Made by a program: the position numbers and the translations under genes
Shown: in pieces, positions 10,205-19,904 of the stretch
How positions within the stretch are numbered: the first letter of the stretch is position 1
Layout: each line of letters opens with the position of its first letter
NCBI GenBank assembly: GCA_001247695.2
Contig: LGRX02035189.1
Coordinates: forward strand, 1-27,783
Reading direction: 5' to 3'
DNA from: Cymbomonas tetramitiformis
Taxonomy: Eukaryota; Chlorophyta; Pyramimonadophyceae; Pyramimonadales; Pyramimonadaceae
DNA: 27,783 nucleotides
The notes under the pieces: model-generated
Seen by the model: the letters and a program-made list of their open reading frames with translations, nothing else
What the model was told of the DNA's origin: nothing
Database searches by the model: none

Positions 10205-10440
10205 TGTGTATGCTTATCCTTGCGAATCCTTTGGCACCCCGAAGCCACAGGAGACTGCACTCTGCACCCACGCCGGTGTGTGTGACTGTGTGTGTGTGTG
10301 TGTATGCTTATCCTTGCGACTCCTTTGGCACCCCGTAGCCACAGAAGACTGCACTATGTACCCACGCCGGGGATCAAAGGATTCAGCACACACTTCGGGA
10401 CACTCATCCGGATTCTCCGGAGCTCACTAGTGAAGAATGG
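10205..10440 (+). repeat. dispersed hairpin repeat (R1), forward copies 2 and 3
   Basis: A truncated core at 10224-10275 runs into a GT microsatellite (about 10275-10303). A complete core (10317-10383) and the full tail to gaagaatggg follow. The full copy matches 7061-7200 in the same orientation with only a few changes. It lies just upstream of the intron 1 acceptor, so intron 1 is bracketed by direct R1 repeats. Confidence 0.85.
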
Positions 10441-10595
10441 GATTACGTCGGTGTGTGTGTGTGTGCTTATTAGTGTGTGTATGCGTATGCGTATGCGTAT
10501 GCGTGTACTTAGCATGTGTATAATACATATACATACAGTACTACATGGCTGTGGCGTTACGGGGTTATAACGAGTTCTTTTGAGGATTCAACCAG

Positions 10596-11306
10596 GTCAT
10601 GCGGCTGACAATTCCAGATGATCAGCTTGGAGCCACAATGTTCTTGACCATCCCATCAGACGTTATTCACTGCATCGACCAATGGAGCCCACTATATCCC
10701 CAAGTTCCTTGCAGCAGCGAAAGGGCGCCATGTCCCCCTGGGTCAACAGCATCTTTACCTTCATCATCGGTAGAACAATCGGCAACCGATAGTGTCAAGG
10801 CAACACAAGTATTTGCTCGGCACGAACGACACAATCGTCCACCCGCAGACTACACTCCCATGCGCAAGTTGCCGATTCCTGATACCTCATCTGCTCAACA
10901 CACTGTGATGGTCTCCGCATATGCAATGCGCTCGCAACATTTTACGAACCTATCCGGCCAGCAACAAGATAAATTTATAGGGAACTGCTCAACACAAATG
11001 ACCCGAGGAGGAGCACCACCCAGTCCTATGATTGATGGTATAAGCCGTTCGGCTAGGTCGTTTGCAGAAAGCAGTCGAGTGTCCACAACTGCAGGTGCCG
11101 GTGTTGATCCCACTGACCACGATTTATCACAAGTGAAGGATCACAGTCAATCCCTCTCATCGTATGGATATAAATATCCCGATTTGGTACTCAGAGCAGC
11201 TGACTATTGCTGCGGATGCATGCCGCGCAACGGCGAGCCGTGCCCGGCGTGCGGAGGCTCGTCACCTGCGACCCAACATGCAGGACACCATATCCAACAT
11301 GAAAAG
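10596..11306 (+). CDS. inward-rectifier K+ channel, exon 2: cytosolic domain with long insertion
   Basis: Encodes residues 265-501. It opens VMRLTIPDDQLG, which continues FQTR of exon 1 exactly as in long protist Kir channels as I recall them, then VIHCIDQWSPLYP (about 287-299), the Kir HxIDxxSPL strand. The acceptor is CCAG before GTC, phase 0. After SPLYP comes about 200 residues of polar sequence without family likeness, then a cysteine and histidine cluster near the end: CCGC, CPAC, then HxxHHxxH, compatible with a C2H2-type zinc site. The exon is taken to end at GAA AAG, with donor GTACTA at 11307 in phase 0. The frame stays open to 11387, but that tail looks non-coding. The donor is the weakest splice site of the gene. 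Confidence 0.85.
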
Positions 11307-11420
11307 GTACTATACTCTACTCGTATGCGTAAAATGCATGACTCTCATTTGCTGCATATCTGTATGTGCGCCAACACAGCTTTCTGACAGCCCCCCCATA
11401 AACGCAATACAGATATTCTA

Positions 11421-11500
11421 TGACGGATGACACCCGTGAAGTGAAATTGGCCATTCCCAAGGCAAAGTGGCCATTTTCACCTCCCGGGCGTCATGCGTCA
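11421..11500. repeat. 80-bp imperfect palindrome
   Basis: Arms of 33 bp at 11421-11453 and 11468-11500 pair with about five mismatches (tgacggatgacacccg against its partner in ccgggcgtcatgcgtca), around a 14-base loop. It lies just inside intron 2. No target duplication was found. Confidence 0.8.
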
Positions 11501-11941
11501 TGAGCGATCCGGAGGGAATCATGCGAGAAGATGTCCGCTTTCACGATGTATTCGTTTACCGTAAGATTAGACATTGATGGAATATTATGTAATCCGACGA
11601 TCTTCAAAAATCACAAACACGCCATGTCGCCATCTGATGTCTCCAGGACAGTAGCACAGTGTCACGAGGTGACACGATGGAGTTTTCCAGTGTCGTCTTG
11701 TACAGAATCATGTCGGTTTGTGCAATTTCTGTCCGTTTTTACGTTCTTACAGTGACAACAATGCCGTTTGCTAGTTATTAAGTATGGAAATCTAGGTTAT
11801 CGGCTGCCCGCCCCAACTTTGTTGCGCTACTGCAGGCACGCCTCCTTGTGATTTTAATCACATTACACGAAGTGCAATTTTTTTCAACGTTCGTAACGAA
11901 TATAAATGTATTCACAAGGCGAATACCTTTCTTTTGAGCTC

Positions 11942-12029
11942 TTGATCGACCCCATCCGCAACCGCATCAGCTTTGTTTGCAGTCGCGACTGCAAGCTAAG
12001 TTGATGCGGTTCAAGATAGGGTCGACCAA
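11942..12029. repeat. 88-bp palindrome inside the left foldback arm
   Basis: Centred at 11985/11986 on gcagtcg/cgactgc. Arms run from ttgatcgaccccatccgc to the complementary gatagggtcgaccaa with few mismatches. The same palindrome is in the right arm at about 13030-13112. Confidence 0.85.
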
Positions 12030-12170
12030 TTCACGACAGGCGAGGGGTGTTCTTGCGTTCTAGCGCTAGAAACTTGTCAGATATATTCGTATCAATAATC
12101 TGTATGAGTATATCCCGTAAGTTTCAGGTCATACCTTGAAGCATACTTCAAACAGTCGCATATTGGTTCC

Positions 12171-12735
12171 AAACCCAAAACATCTGCCTTAGAAATAAAT
12201 TGCGCGTCTCGCGTACAAGTAACTTGAAGCTTTGAGCTTCAAGTAACTTAAGGATATGCATCTTGGCAGTATTTGTGCCAAGTTTCGTGCTCTATGACGC
12301 ACGGGAAGCCCTCAGCTGTTTGGCATCTTTGGGTTTGGGTTCGAACCCAAACCCAAACCCAAAACATCTGCCTTGGAAATAAATTGCGCGTTTCGCGCAC
12401 AAGTAACTTGAAGCCTTGAGCTTTAGTTAACTTAAAGATATGTATCTTGGCAGTATTTGTGCCAAGTTTCGCGCTCTAGGACGCACGGGAAGCCCTCGGC
12501 TGTATGGCATCTTTGGGTTTGGGTGTCACGTTCGAACCCAAACCCAAAACATCTGCCTTAGAAATAAATTGCGCGTCGGTTGGGCGCACAAGTAACTTGA
12601 AGCTTTGAGCTTCAAGGAACTTAAATAAATATCTCTTGGCAGTATTTGCGCCAAGTTTCGTGCGCTAGGACGCACGGGAAGCCCTCGGCTGTTTGGCATC
12701 TTTTTTTATTAACCCAAACCCAAAACTGCCTTGCA
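12171..12735. repeat. 185-bp tandem array, three copies, each with hairpins
   Basis: The anchor catctgcctt recurs at 12181, 12365 and 12550 (periods 184 and 185), and a short fragment of a fourth unit follows 12715. Each unit contains three potential hairpins: around aacttgaagctttgagcttc, around cttggcagtatttgtgccaag, and at the unit junction a gggtttgggttcgaaccc palindrome, which is perfect over 30 bp at 12328-12357. Confidence 0.9.
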
Positions 12736-13304
12736 GAATTGGAGTTATCATGCACTCTAAGTAACGAAACCTGGCAGATACGTGTATTTATAACAATAAT
12801 ATGAATATATCCTGGAAGTTTCAGGGCCTACCGTCAAGCATACTTCAAACAGTCGCATCTTGACAAGAGGCGTTATGGGTTTGGATTCTCTTGTCAAGAT
12901 GCGGCCGTTTCGAGCATACTCGAAGGCATGCTCTGAAGCTTACGGGATACATTCGTATTATTGATACGAATATATCTGACAGGTTTCTTGCGCTAGAACG
13001 CAAGAACACCCCTCGGCTGTTGTGAATTGGTCGACCCTATCTTGAACCCCATCGACTTAGCTTGCAATCGCGACTGCAAACGAAGCTGATGCGGTTGCAG
13101 ATGGTGTCGATCAAGAGCTCAAGAAAAAGGTATTCGCCTTGTGAATACATATATCTTAGTTACGAACGTTGAAAAAAATTGTACTTCATGTAATGTGATG
13201 AAAATCACAAGGGGCTGTGCCTGCAGTAGCGCAACAAAGTTGGGGCGGGCAAGCGATAACTCGCATTTCCATAGTTAATAACTAACAAATGCGCAAATAG
13301 TGCT

Positions 13305-13343
13305 GGCGCTGAAAGTCATTTCGCGCAAAAAGTCATTTCAGCG
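13305..13343. repeat. short hairpin
   Basis: gcgctgaaagtcatttcgcgc followed by aaaaagtcatttcagcgc; the outer nine bases pair perfectly. It lies just outside the right end of the foldback element. Confidence 0.7.
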
Positions 13344-13579
13344 CACTAACAATAAAGGCGCAATACGAATAGTGGAATCACCGGAATCGGAAATTCAAGT
13401 TTCTTTCGTTTGTAATCATGGAACCTGATCCACGTCAGCAACATATTGTCGATCGACAGGGAATTAGGAATGCACGATTTAGAGATCTTCGACGGTTTAA
13501 ATTGAATTGCAGAATCGATGACAGTCACCCCCATCGCGTTCCATTGCGTTTTTAAAGACTGTGTCAGAATGCTGTGAAA

Positions 13580-13745
13580 CCAGGTCTGTAGATGCATCCA
13601 GGTGCGCATGCGCCTGCCCTGTGTGCTTGTCTGTCAAACCAGGTCTGTAGATGCATCCAGGTGCGCATGCGCCTGCCCTGTGTGCTTGTCTGTCTGTCAA
13701 GCCAGGTCTGTAGATGCATCCAGGTGCGCATGCGCCTGCCCTGTG
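13580..13745. repeat. 59/63-bp minisatellite, three copies (left of gap)
   Basis: Units start ccaggtctgtagatgcatcc at 13580, 13639 and 13702. The second carries an extra ctgt. It is the same unit as at 15279-15610. Confidence 0.92.
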
Positions 13746-15258
13746 TTCTTCTCTGCGCTGTGGTTGTGTCTACTCCACCCTGCTCTGCTCAGCCCGGGTG
13801 TTTTTCTATCTATCTGTCTGGCTGTCGCTGTCTATCTATATGTCATCACCGTGGCTATGACTATGACTATGAGTATGTATATGTCTCTGCCTGTGTGATA
13901 TTATCCCCTGATAGAAATCGCGGTGAGCTACCTGGGCTGGTGCCTGATGCTGCTCAGAGAGAGTGTTTGTGTTTGTGGGTGATGACATACTTCAACCTGC
14001 ATTGTGCTTATTCATATCTTCGTGGTGTGTCAGTATCCTTAAGCTGGATTCTCGACAGTCCAGTTCACCTGTATTCAGTGTTTCCTTCCAGTCTGCAGTA
14101 CTGAATTTGGAATATATCTTTAATTGGAATTATATGACTGAAATCAGGACACTGCATGCATATGAGGCATCCAACCACACAACAACATGCATGTGCACAT
14201 ACATGTTTTCAGCACTACACCTCATAGCACGTTATCACCGGGGCAATGCAACCTCATGGTAGGAGTGCATGTTAAGTAGGTGACCAGCCCTGGGAAGTAT
14301 CGGAGCCTAGGACAACATCAGAAAACTTAGGATCAATCACCGCGATGTGACACCGTGATCAATACTTTACGTAGTGAGCAACTGCTTATTATAGAGACTA
14401 ACTCGTAAACAGATAGCATTGTAATGTAGCTTGGTAGATTAGTAACACATGCCAGAATCTTCAGATCTCCACTAGGCATTGTCGATGTGGCCATCTCCTG
14501 CCATCATCAGCCGAGTCAATGTTCGAAATCTCAGCTTTCATTTTGTGCTTCGCCTTCACGACTTTACATCTCAATTTACATCCCTTTCGTTTGATGGACT
14601 GTTGGCAAAAGAATAGCATGTACAGAGTACAGTACGATCACTCGTCTGTATTGTAGGATTCGCTTCGTGCGCTCCCCTGCAGAGATCTAGTCCATTGCAG
14701 TCATCCAGTCCGTCAGCATACAGCACTGCAATTGGTGTTTTGATAAACCATGCAAGTAAGGAATTTGCCCAGGTTCGCCCTTATAAAGAGCAGCGGTTAC
14801 ACACACCCACACACACACGCATGAGATCGGCCAACAAAAGCCAGCCCACCATCATCCCAGTGGATGTGAGAAGCAAATCAAGAGCAGGGCGGGGCCGTGA
14901 CAAGATACCACAAACTCATACATATTCCCAACCCAAATGCAAAGCAGCATGGAAAGATGAAACGATGTGACCGATCATCGCCCAACAATTGTTGGTCTCT
15001 GGGTAACGGAGTAAGCGGACCCTGCTGGCATGCCCCCCAGTGGCTCCCCGTCGATGGATGGGACCTGTTGGTCCATGGTTATGTCATGAATGCAGTCACA
15101 CCACACAGCATGGACACCCCATGTCAAAAAAAGGAAACATGCGGGCACCTAAGTGCTCCCCACAAAATTCAAGGGAAAACACAGAAGGTGTACATCACCA
15201 CCTTCTGCCTCTCCTCGCAGCATACACAAACACACACACACACACACGACCAACAGTA
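13702..15258. repeat. 1.56-kb duplicated block, copy A
   Basis: Matches 15567-17123 at a constant offset of 1865 bp. By eye it is identical from the last minisatellite unit to about 14984. The open frames within it are the same in both copies and show no protein-family likeness. The block ends at the assembly gap in a CA run. Its last 450 bp belong to the dispersed R2 repeat family. Confidence 0.9.
14806..15258. repeat. dispersed R2 repeat, copy in block A
   Basis: Contains gatcggccaacaaaagccag, the phrase catcatcccagtggatgt, and ends in tctcctcgcagcataca followed by CA repeats. Related copies are at 16671-17122, 19905-20330, 20465-20880, 22575-22860 and 22906-23335. Confidence 0.85.
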
Positions 15259-15278
15259 NNNNNNNNNNNNNNNNNNNN
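15259..15278. other. assembly gap (20 N)
   Basis: Twenty N between a CA microsatellite and a minisatellite. A fixed-length gap does not give the true distance, and near-identical blocks lie on both sides. Confidence 0.99.
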
Positions 15279-15610
15279 TGTAGATGCATCCAGGTGCGCA
15301 TGCGCCTGCCCTGTGTGCTTGTCTGTCAAACCAGGTCTGTAGATGCATCCAGGTGCGCATGCGCCTGCTCTGTGTGCTTGTCTGTCAAACCAGGTATGTA
15401 GATGCATCCAGGTGTGCATGCGCTGACCCTGTGTGCTTGTCTGTCAAGCCAGGTCTGTAGATGCATCCAGGTGCGCATGCGCCTGCCCTGTGTGCTTGTC
15501 TGTCAAACCAGGTCTGTAGATGCATCCAGGTGCGCATGCGCCTGCCCTGTGTGCTTGTCTGTCAAGCCAGGTCTGTAGATGCATCCAGGTGCGCATGCGC
15601 CTGCCCTGTG
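15279..15610. repeat. 59-bp minisatellite, about six copies (right of gap)
   Basis: Units start at 15331, 15390, 15449, 15508 and 15567, all with a 59-bp period, after a partial copy at the gap edge. There are twice as many copies as left of the gap. Confidence 0.92.
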
Positions 15611-17123
15611 TTCTTCTCTGCGCTGTGGTTGTGTCTACTCCACCCTGCTCTGCTCAGCCCGGGTGTTTTTCTATCTATCTGTCTGGCTGTCGCTGTCTAT
15701 CTATATGTCATCACCGTGGCTATGACTATGACTATGAGTATGTATATGTCTCTGCCTGTGTGATATTATCCCCTGATAGAAATCGCGGTGAGCTACCTGG
15801 GCTGGTGCCTGATGCTGCTCAGAGAGAGTGTTTGTGTTTGTGGGTGATGACATACTTCAACCTGCATTGTGCTTATTCATATCTTCGTGGTGTGTCAGTA
15901 TCCTTAAGCTGGATTCTCGACAGTCCAGTTCACCTGTATTCAGTGTTTCCTTCCAGTCTGCAGTACTGAATTTGGAATATATCTTTAATTGGAATTATAT
16001 GACTGAAATCAGGACACTGCATGCATATGAGGCATCCAACCACACAACAACATGCATGTGCACATACATGTTTTCAGCACTACACCTCATAGCACGTTAT
16101 CACCGGGGCAATGCAACCTCATGGTAGGAGTGCATGTTAAGTAGGTGACCAGCCCTGGGAAGTATCGGAGCCTAGGACAACATCAGAAAACTTAGGATCA
16201 ATCACCGCGATGTGACACCGTGATCAATACTTTACGTAGTGAGCAACTGCTTATTATAGAGACTAACTCGTAAACAGATAGCATTGTAATGTAGCTTGGT
16301 AGATTAGTAACACATGCCAGAATCTTCAGATCTCCACTAGGCATTGTCGATGTGGCCATCTCCTGCCATCATCAGCCGAGTCAATGTTCGAAATCTCAGC
16401 TTTCATTTTGTGCTTCGCCTTCACGACTTTACATCTCAATTTACATCCCTTTCGTTTGATGGACTGTTGGCAAAAGAATAGCATGTACAGAGTACAGTAC
16501 GATCACTCGTCTGTATTGTAGGATTCGCTTCGTGCGCTCCCCTGCAGAGATCTAGTCCATTGCAGTCATCCAGTCCGTCAGCATACAGCACTGCAATTGG
16601 TGTTTTGATAAACCATGCAAGTAAGGAATTTGCCCAGGTTCGCCCTTATAAAGAGCAGCGGTTACACACACCCACACACACACGCATGAGATCGGCCAAC
16701 AAAAGCCAGCCCACCATCATCCCAGTGGATGTGAGAAGCAAATCAAGAGCAGGGCGGGGCCGTGACAAGATACCACAAACTCATACATATTCCCAACCCA
16801 AATGCAAAGCAGCATGGAAAGATGAAACGATGTGACCGATCATCGCCAAACAACTGCTGGTCTCTGGGTTCCGGAGTGAGCGGACCCTGTTGGCATGTCC
16901 CCCAGTGGCTCCCGGTCGATGGATGGGACCCGTTGGTCCATGGTTATGTCATGAATGCAGTCACACCACACAGCATGGACACCCCATGTCAAAAAAAGGA
17001 AACATGCGGGCACCTAAGTGCTCCCCACAAAATTCAAGGGAAAACACAGAAGGTGTACATCACCACCTTCTGCCTCTCCTCGCAGCATACACAAACACAC
17101 ACACACACACACGACCAACAGTA
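15567..17123. repeat. 1.56-kb duplicated block, copy B
   Basis: Counterpart of 13702-15258. It differs from copy A almost only in a cluster of about ten substitutions between 16850 and 16945, and unlike copy A it runs on past the CA tract into an R3 repeat copy. Confidence 0.9.
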
Positions 17124-17124
17124 G

Positions 17125-17255
17125 TGCGCCGGCAGGACAGCCGCAGAGGGGCTCAGGTGGCCCAGTGAGGCTCAGGGAGCAGAGGGGTGATCTTGTGCGT
17201 GGGCTTGGTGGTGGAGATATGGCTCGCGCAGCTCGGGGGCTCAGGGGCGCCCGCT
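17125..17255 (+). repeat. dispersed GC-rich repeat (R3)
   Basis: The sequence from gcgccggcaggacagccgcag to gctcgcgcagctcgggg matches 23345-23470 closely and 7210-7420 in reverse complement. Confidence 0.8.
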
Positions 17256-17745
17256 ATGCCATGCATGGGATTAGCGCTTGCCTCTGCCAAAAGCGAGGCC
17301 CTGACACACGTCAGGAAAGTATTGACCAGCGCGGAATAAATAACTATAAGACCCAACTAAACGTAGACTGCAAAAGTGTTCCGATCAATCTTGCATGTAT
17401 ACATATAAATATATTGTTGTGTGTGCGCGTCCATCTGGAAACGACCACTATCCATGGTATGCTATAGGATAGGTCTCTCATTTTGGTACTTTGAATTCTC
17501 CAAAAGGATCCTCACTGCGGATGATGACCCTCCCATCATGCTTCGTGTTATCAAGATGCCACTGTACAGATCACGCCACACAGAATACCCGCATCGGTTT
17601 TCATGGCGAGCCAAGAATGAATAAACAGATGCCCAGCACCTCACCGAATGCCAGGGTGTGTGAAGGCACACCCCTCCACAGGTTCGTCATTTCTACTGGG
17701 ATACATACATTCTCCGCAGTGAGCCGCTGGTGTTGTCATGTGCAG

Positions 17746-18240
17746 ATGCGAGAAGCGGCCAACAATATGCACGCGGAGCTAGGTCATGCCAGGAGCCCCG
17801 ATTTCTCGCGGCCAGAACTAAGCGATCATACGATGGCGCCAAGCAGCTGTCGACAGTCTCCCATTTCTGAATGCTATCCGGAAATGGCCGTGGAGACTGT
17901 GACCCAAGAGAGAGACTTTGTGCGGCACTCTGAGGCTGCAAAAACATCTCAGCGCTCTGAGCACCTGAAGGCGCTCCGCTCTAGAATCAAGGAGCACATC
18001 AGCGACAGTCACGTTGAGATTGTGGTGTTGGTGGAAGCGGTGGACCCGCACTCGTCATGCACGTTTCAAGCGCGCCATTCTTACACGGATAGCGATGTTG
18101 TTTTCGATCACATGTTCAAGGAATGCATGTCACTCGGAGCTGATGGGAATGCTGAGCTGGATCTATCTGAATTCCACTTGTTGATTCCGGCACCATTTGA
18201 AGTGGATGACAACAAATCTACGGCAGCATCGTGCACTTAG
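17746..18240 (+). CDS. inward-rectifier K+ channel, exon 3: end of cytosolic domain
   Basis: Encodes residues 502-665 and the stop. After about 85 polar, charged residues comes the Kir block HVEIVVLVEAVD (about 590-601), then CTFQARHSYTDSDVVF (about 606-621), matching the Kir strand EIVVILEG and the QARTSY motif, and then a DLSEFH strand (about 640-645) corresponding to the terminal DYSxFH of Kir channels. Residues N-terminal to 17746 in the same frame do not look like protein, and a clear acceptor (ttgtcatgtgcag) precedes ATG 17746 in phase 0, so I start the exon there. Exons 1 to 3 together supply every conserved Kir block in order, which is strong evidence that they form one gene. A small extra exon inside intron 2 cannot be excluded. 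Confidence 0.87.
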   Translation: MREAANNMHAELGHARSPDFSRPELSDHTMAPSSCRQSPISECYPEMAVETVTQERDFVRHSEAAKTSQRSEHLKALRSRIKEHISDSHVEIVVLVEAVDPHSSCTFQARHSYTDSDVVFDHMFKECMSLGADGNAELDLSEFHLLIPAPFEVDDNKSTAASCT

Positions 18241-19560
18241 TTTAGCAATATAAAAAATGTTCAGGACCAACATCCTTCAGCATACTATTTGAATGGTTTT
18301 GGAAGGTTAGACTGTTTGGCTTGCAATAAGCACTGTTTGACAACAATTTCTAAGGATCAGATACCATACAAAACTGCCTGTGCATGGATGTTCTAAAATA
18401 TTTTTAAGAATAGCTAATGGTAACCTGTTTGATCTTTCTGATATCTAGGACTTGTTGTGCCACCAACGAGTATCAGCCTTACACTTGAATGGTGGTGCAT
18501 ACACATTCATTCACTGCACTTGTGCAAAGGCTGTACACGCCTCGAGTCTTCAGTCCAAAAAGCTTGACGATCATTACCATGCAACCGACCTTTAATTTGC
18601 ATCACAACTTCTACCAAAAAATGCCTTTAGATTTCTTTCCCCTGCTGCCACGACGAGGTCTTTTGTACACCACTTCTTCATCTAACTGCACACCCATCAG
18701 ATAACAACAGATACATAGTCAGAGCATGTGGCGCCAAAAAGTTCAGTATCCCGTGGGAATGCCATTATTTTTTAGCACTTTGTAAGAGAAACCGCACATA
18801 TGGTATGAGTTATGATTTTCATATGCAGTGGTTCTAATACAAGTCAATCAATATCTACATGGATGATATTGTCAAAACATTGCCAATACAGCGACTCATA
18901 GTTTATAAAGATCTCAAAGTCACCTAATGGCACCAGCCCATAAGACCGCGATCGACTTGTTCAAAATGAAAGCTGGAGAGATCTTAGACCCTTTTGATAG
19001 AAAACTGTGGTAATTCGCAACGAACGGGTTGAAGGTGTGTTTTTAACCGCCCGAAGGTCCTAAATAGTCTCTACTGATTTGGAGACTGAAGTGACTCTGA
19101 GTCTGGAGAATAGTCAAGACTGATTTGACTATGAGTCCGAGGAATAGTCCAGACTGATTTGACTACGAGTTAGAGGAATAGTTTAGGCTGTGACTTGACT
19201 ATGAGTCTGGAGAATAGTCCAGACTGATGGGGATCCAGTGGGTATCTCACGACCGAACTGAGTAAAGTGGACTTCTGATCTCTTGACACCTGACAGTTTG
19301 TACCGCTAAGCTTGAACCACAAGAATCCGAACATCGCAAGGCCATATGTTGATGTCTTCATGGAGCCGCACAATACACCGCTTTTCCCTGCAGAAATCTC
19401 AAAGTAGATCACAACCAAAGGTAGTTTTTTTTTCTTCCAGTGGGGTATCCGGCATTTGCGGCTGACTGCTCGGGCGCTTGAGCCGCACTAAAATTTGAGA
19501 CCCCACTCTTCACGGGCTAGCATTCGGAAGGCGATGAAAAGGATATGCAGGGTGCCAGCA
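18241..19560. other. 3' flank of Kir gene, no gene seen
   Basis: AT-balanced non-coding sequence. AT-rich stretches such as aatataaaaaatg at about 18246 could serve polyadenylation, but I see no clear signal. It holds one short tandem array (19080-19230). Confidence 0.5.
19080..19230. repeat. 34-bp tandem array, about four copies
   Basis: gaatagtc or gaatagtt recurs at 19108, 19142, 19176 and 19212, with gactatgagt and agactgatttgac between. Copies are diverged. Confidence 0.8.
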
Positions 19561-19904
19561 GGTGGGGGTCATATCCAGCATTGGCATGGTACTCATAGAA
19601 CAGACAGAGTCAAGCTTGAGGTTTGGCTCTGACAACCTCAAGATGGAATGGTTTCATAACATTATTCCTGCAGACCCAGCTAGTAGCGTGTATTTTTCAA
19701 TGTACAGAGGTCCCTACGAAGTATATTCATCAGGATGGATGGGCATGGAGTGCCTTAATCCCACACCCTTGAAGGTGCTGGCTACTTTTCTTCTCTTTGA
19801 ATACACGGTGCAGTCAAATAGAATCTTGAGGCAGTCTGGTAGTAGGATACTGGTTGTCAAAGAAAGTGATTCAAGGATAAGCACGCACACACACCAAATG
19901 GCAT

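Larger units (their letters stand above)
5782..10595 (+). other. Kir intron 1 (4814 bp, filled with repeats)
   Basis: Starts GTGCGT and ends CAACCAG, phase 0. From 5782 to about 6480 the sequence is AT-balanced and carries one CA run (6213-6235). A 56-bp array (6478-6740) follows. From about 7040 to 10440 the intron is GC-rich and holds copies of the dispersed hairpin repeat near both ends, a 291-bp MITE and a hAT element. Segments at 7210-7560, 7862-8348 and 9781-9970 are GC-rich sequence without a gene I can recognise. They hold open frames on both strands, which is expected at this GC content. 10040-10200 is unassigned. Confidence 0.85.
11762..13294. mobile_element. foldback element with about 400-bp inverted repeats
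   Basis: The left arm (about 11762-12165) and right arm (about 12902-13294) are imperfect reverse complements over their whole length; both contain the motif gttggggcgggc or its complement, and the palindrome around gcagtcgcgactgc. Between them lie three copies of a 185-bp unit (12171-12700), a direct repeat of the inner left arm (12765-12860 against 12070-12162), and a 15-bp-arm hairpin (12855-12902). No coding sequence. The outermost bases read tgccgtttgctag and, reversed, tgcgcatttgttag. I could not find a target duplication. This fits a non-autonomous foldback or long-TIR element. Confidence 0.88.
11307..17745 (+). other. Kir intron 2 (6439 bp, foldback element and gap)
   Basis: Donor GTACTA after AAG, acceptor gttgtcatgtgcag before ATG, phase 0. 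It holds an 80-bp palindrome (11421-11500), the foldback element (11762-13294), a small hairpin (13305-13343), minisatellite and duplication blocks on either side of the 20-N gap, and an R3 repeat copy (17125-17255). Its true length is unknown because of the gap. 17256-17745 shows nothing recognisable. Confidence 0.8.

Noticed and set aside
12328..12357. Perfect 30-bp palindrome gggtttgggttcgaaccc as a separate element or tRNA B-box relic
   Set aside because: It is the junction of the 185-bp units in the foldback element. No tRNA cloverleaf could be drawn around it.
13592..14262. Open frames in duplicated blocks A and B
   Set aside because: They read through minisatellites into low-complexity sequence and overlap in several frames. 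The block is intronic.
17491..17745. Open frame continuing upstream of Kir exon 3
   Set aside because: No protein-like features or family match. A good acceptor at 17744-17745 restores phase with exon 2.
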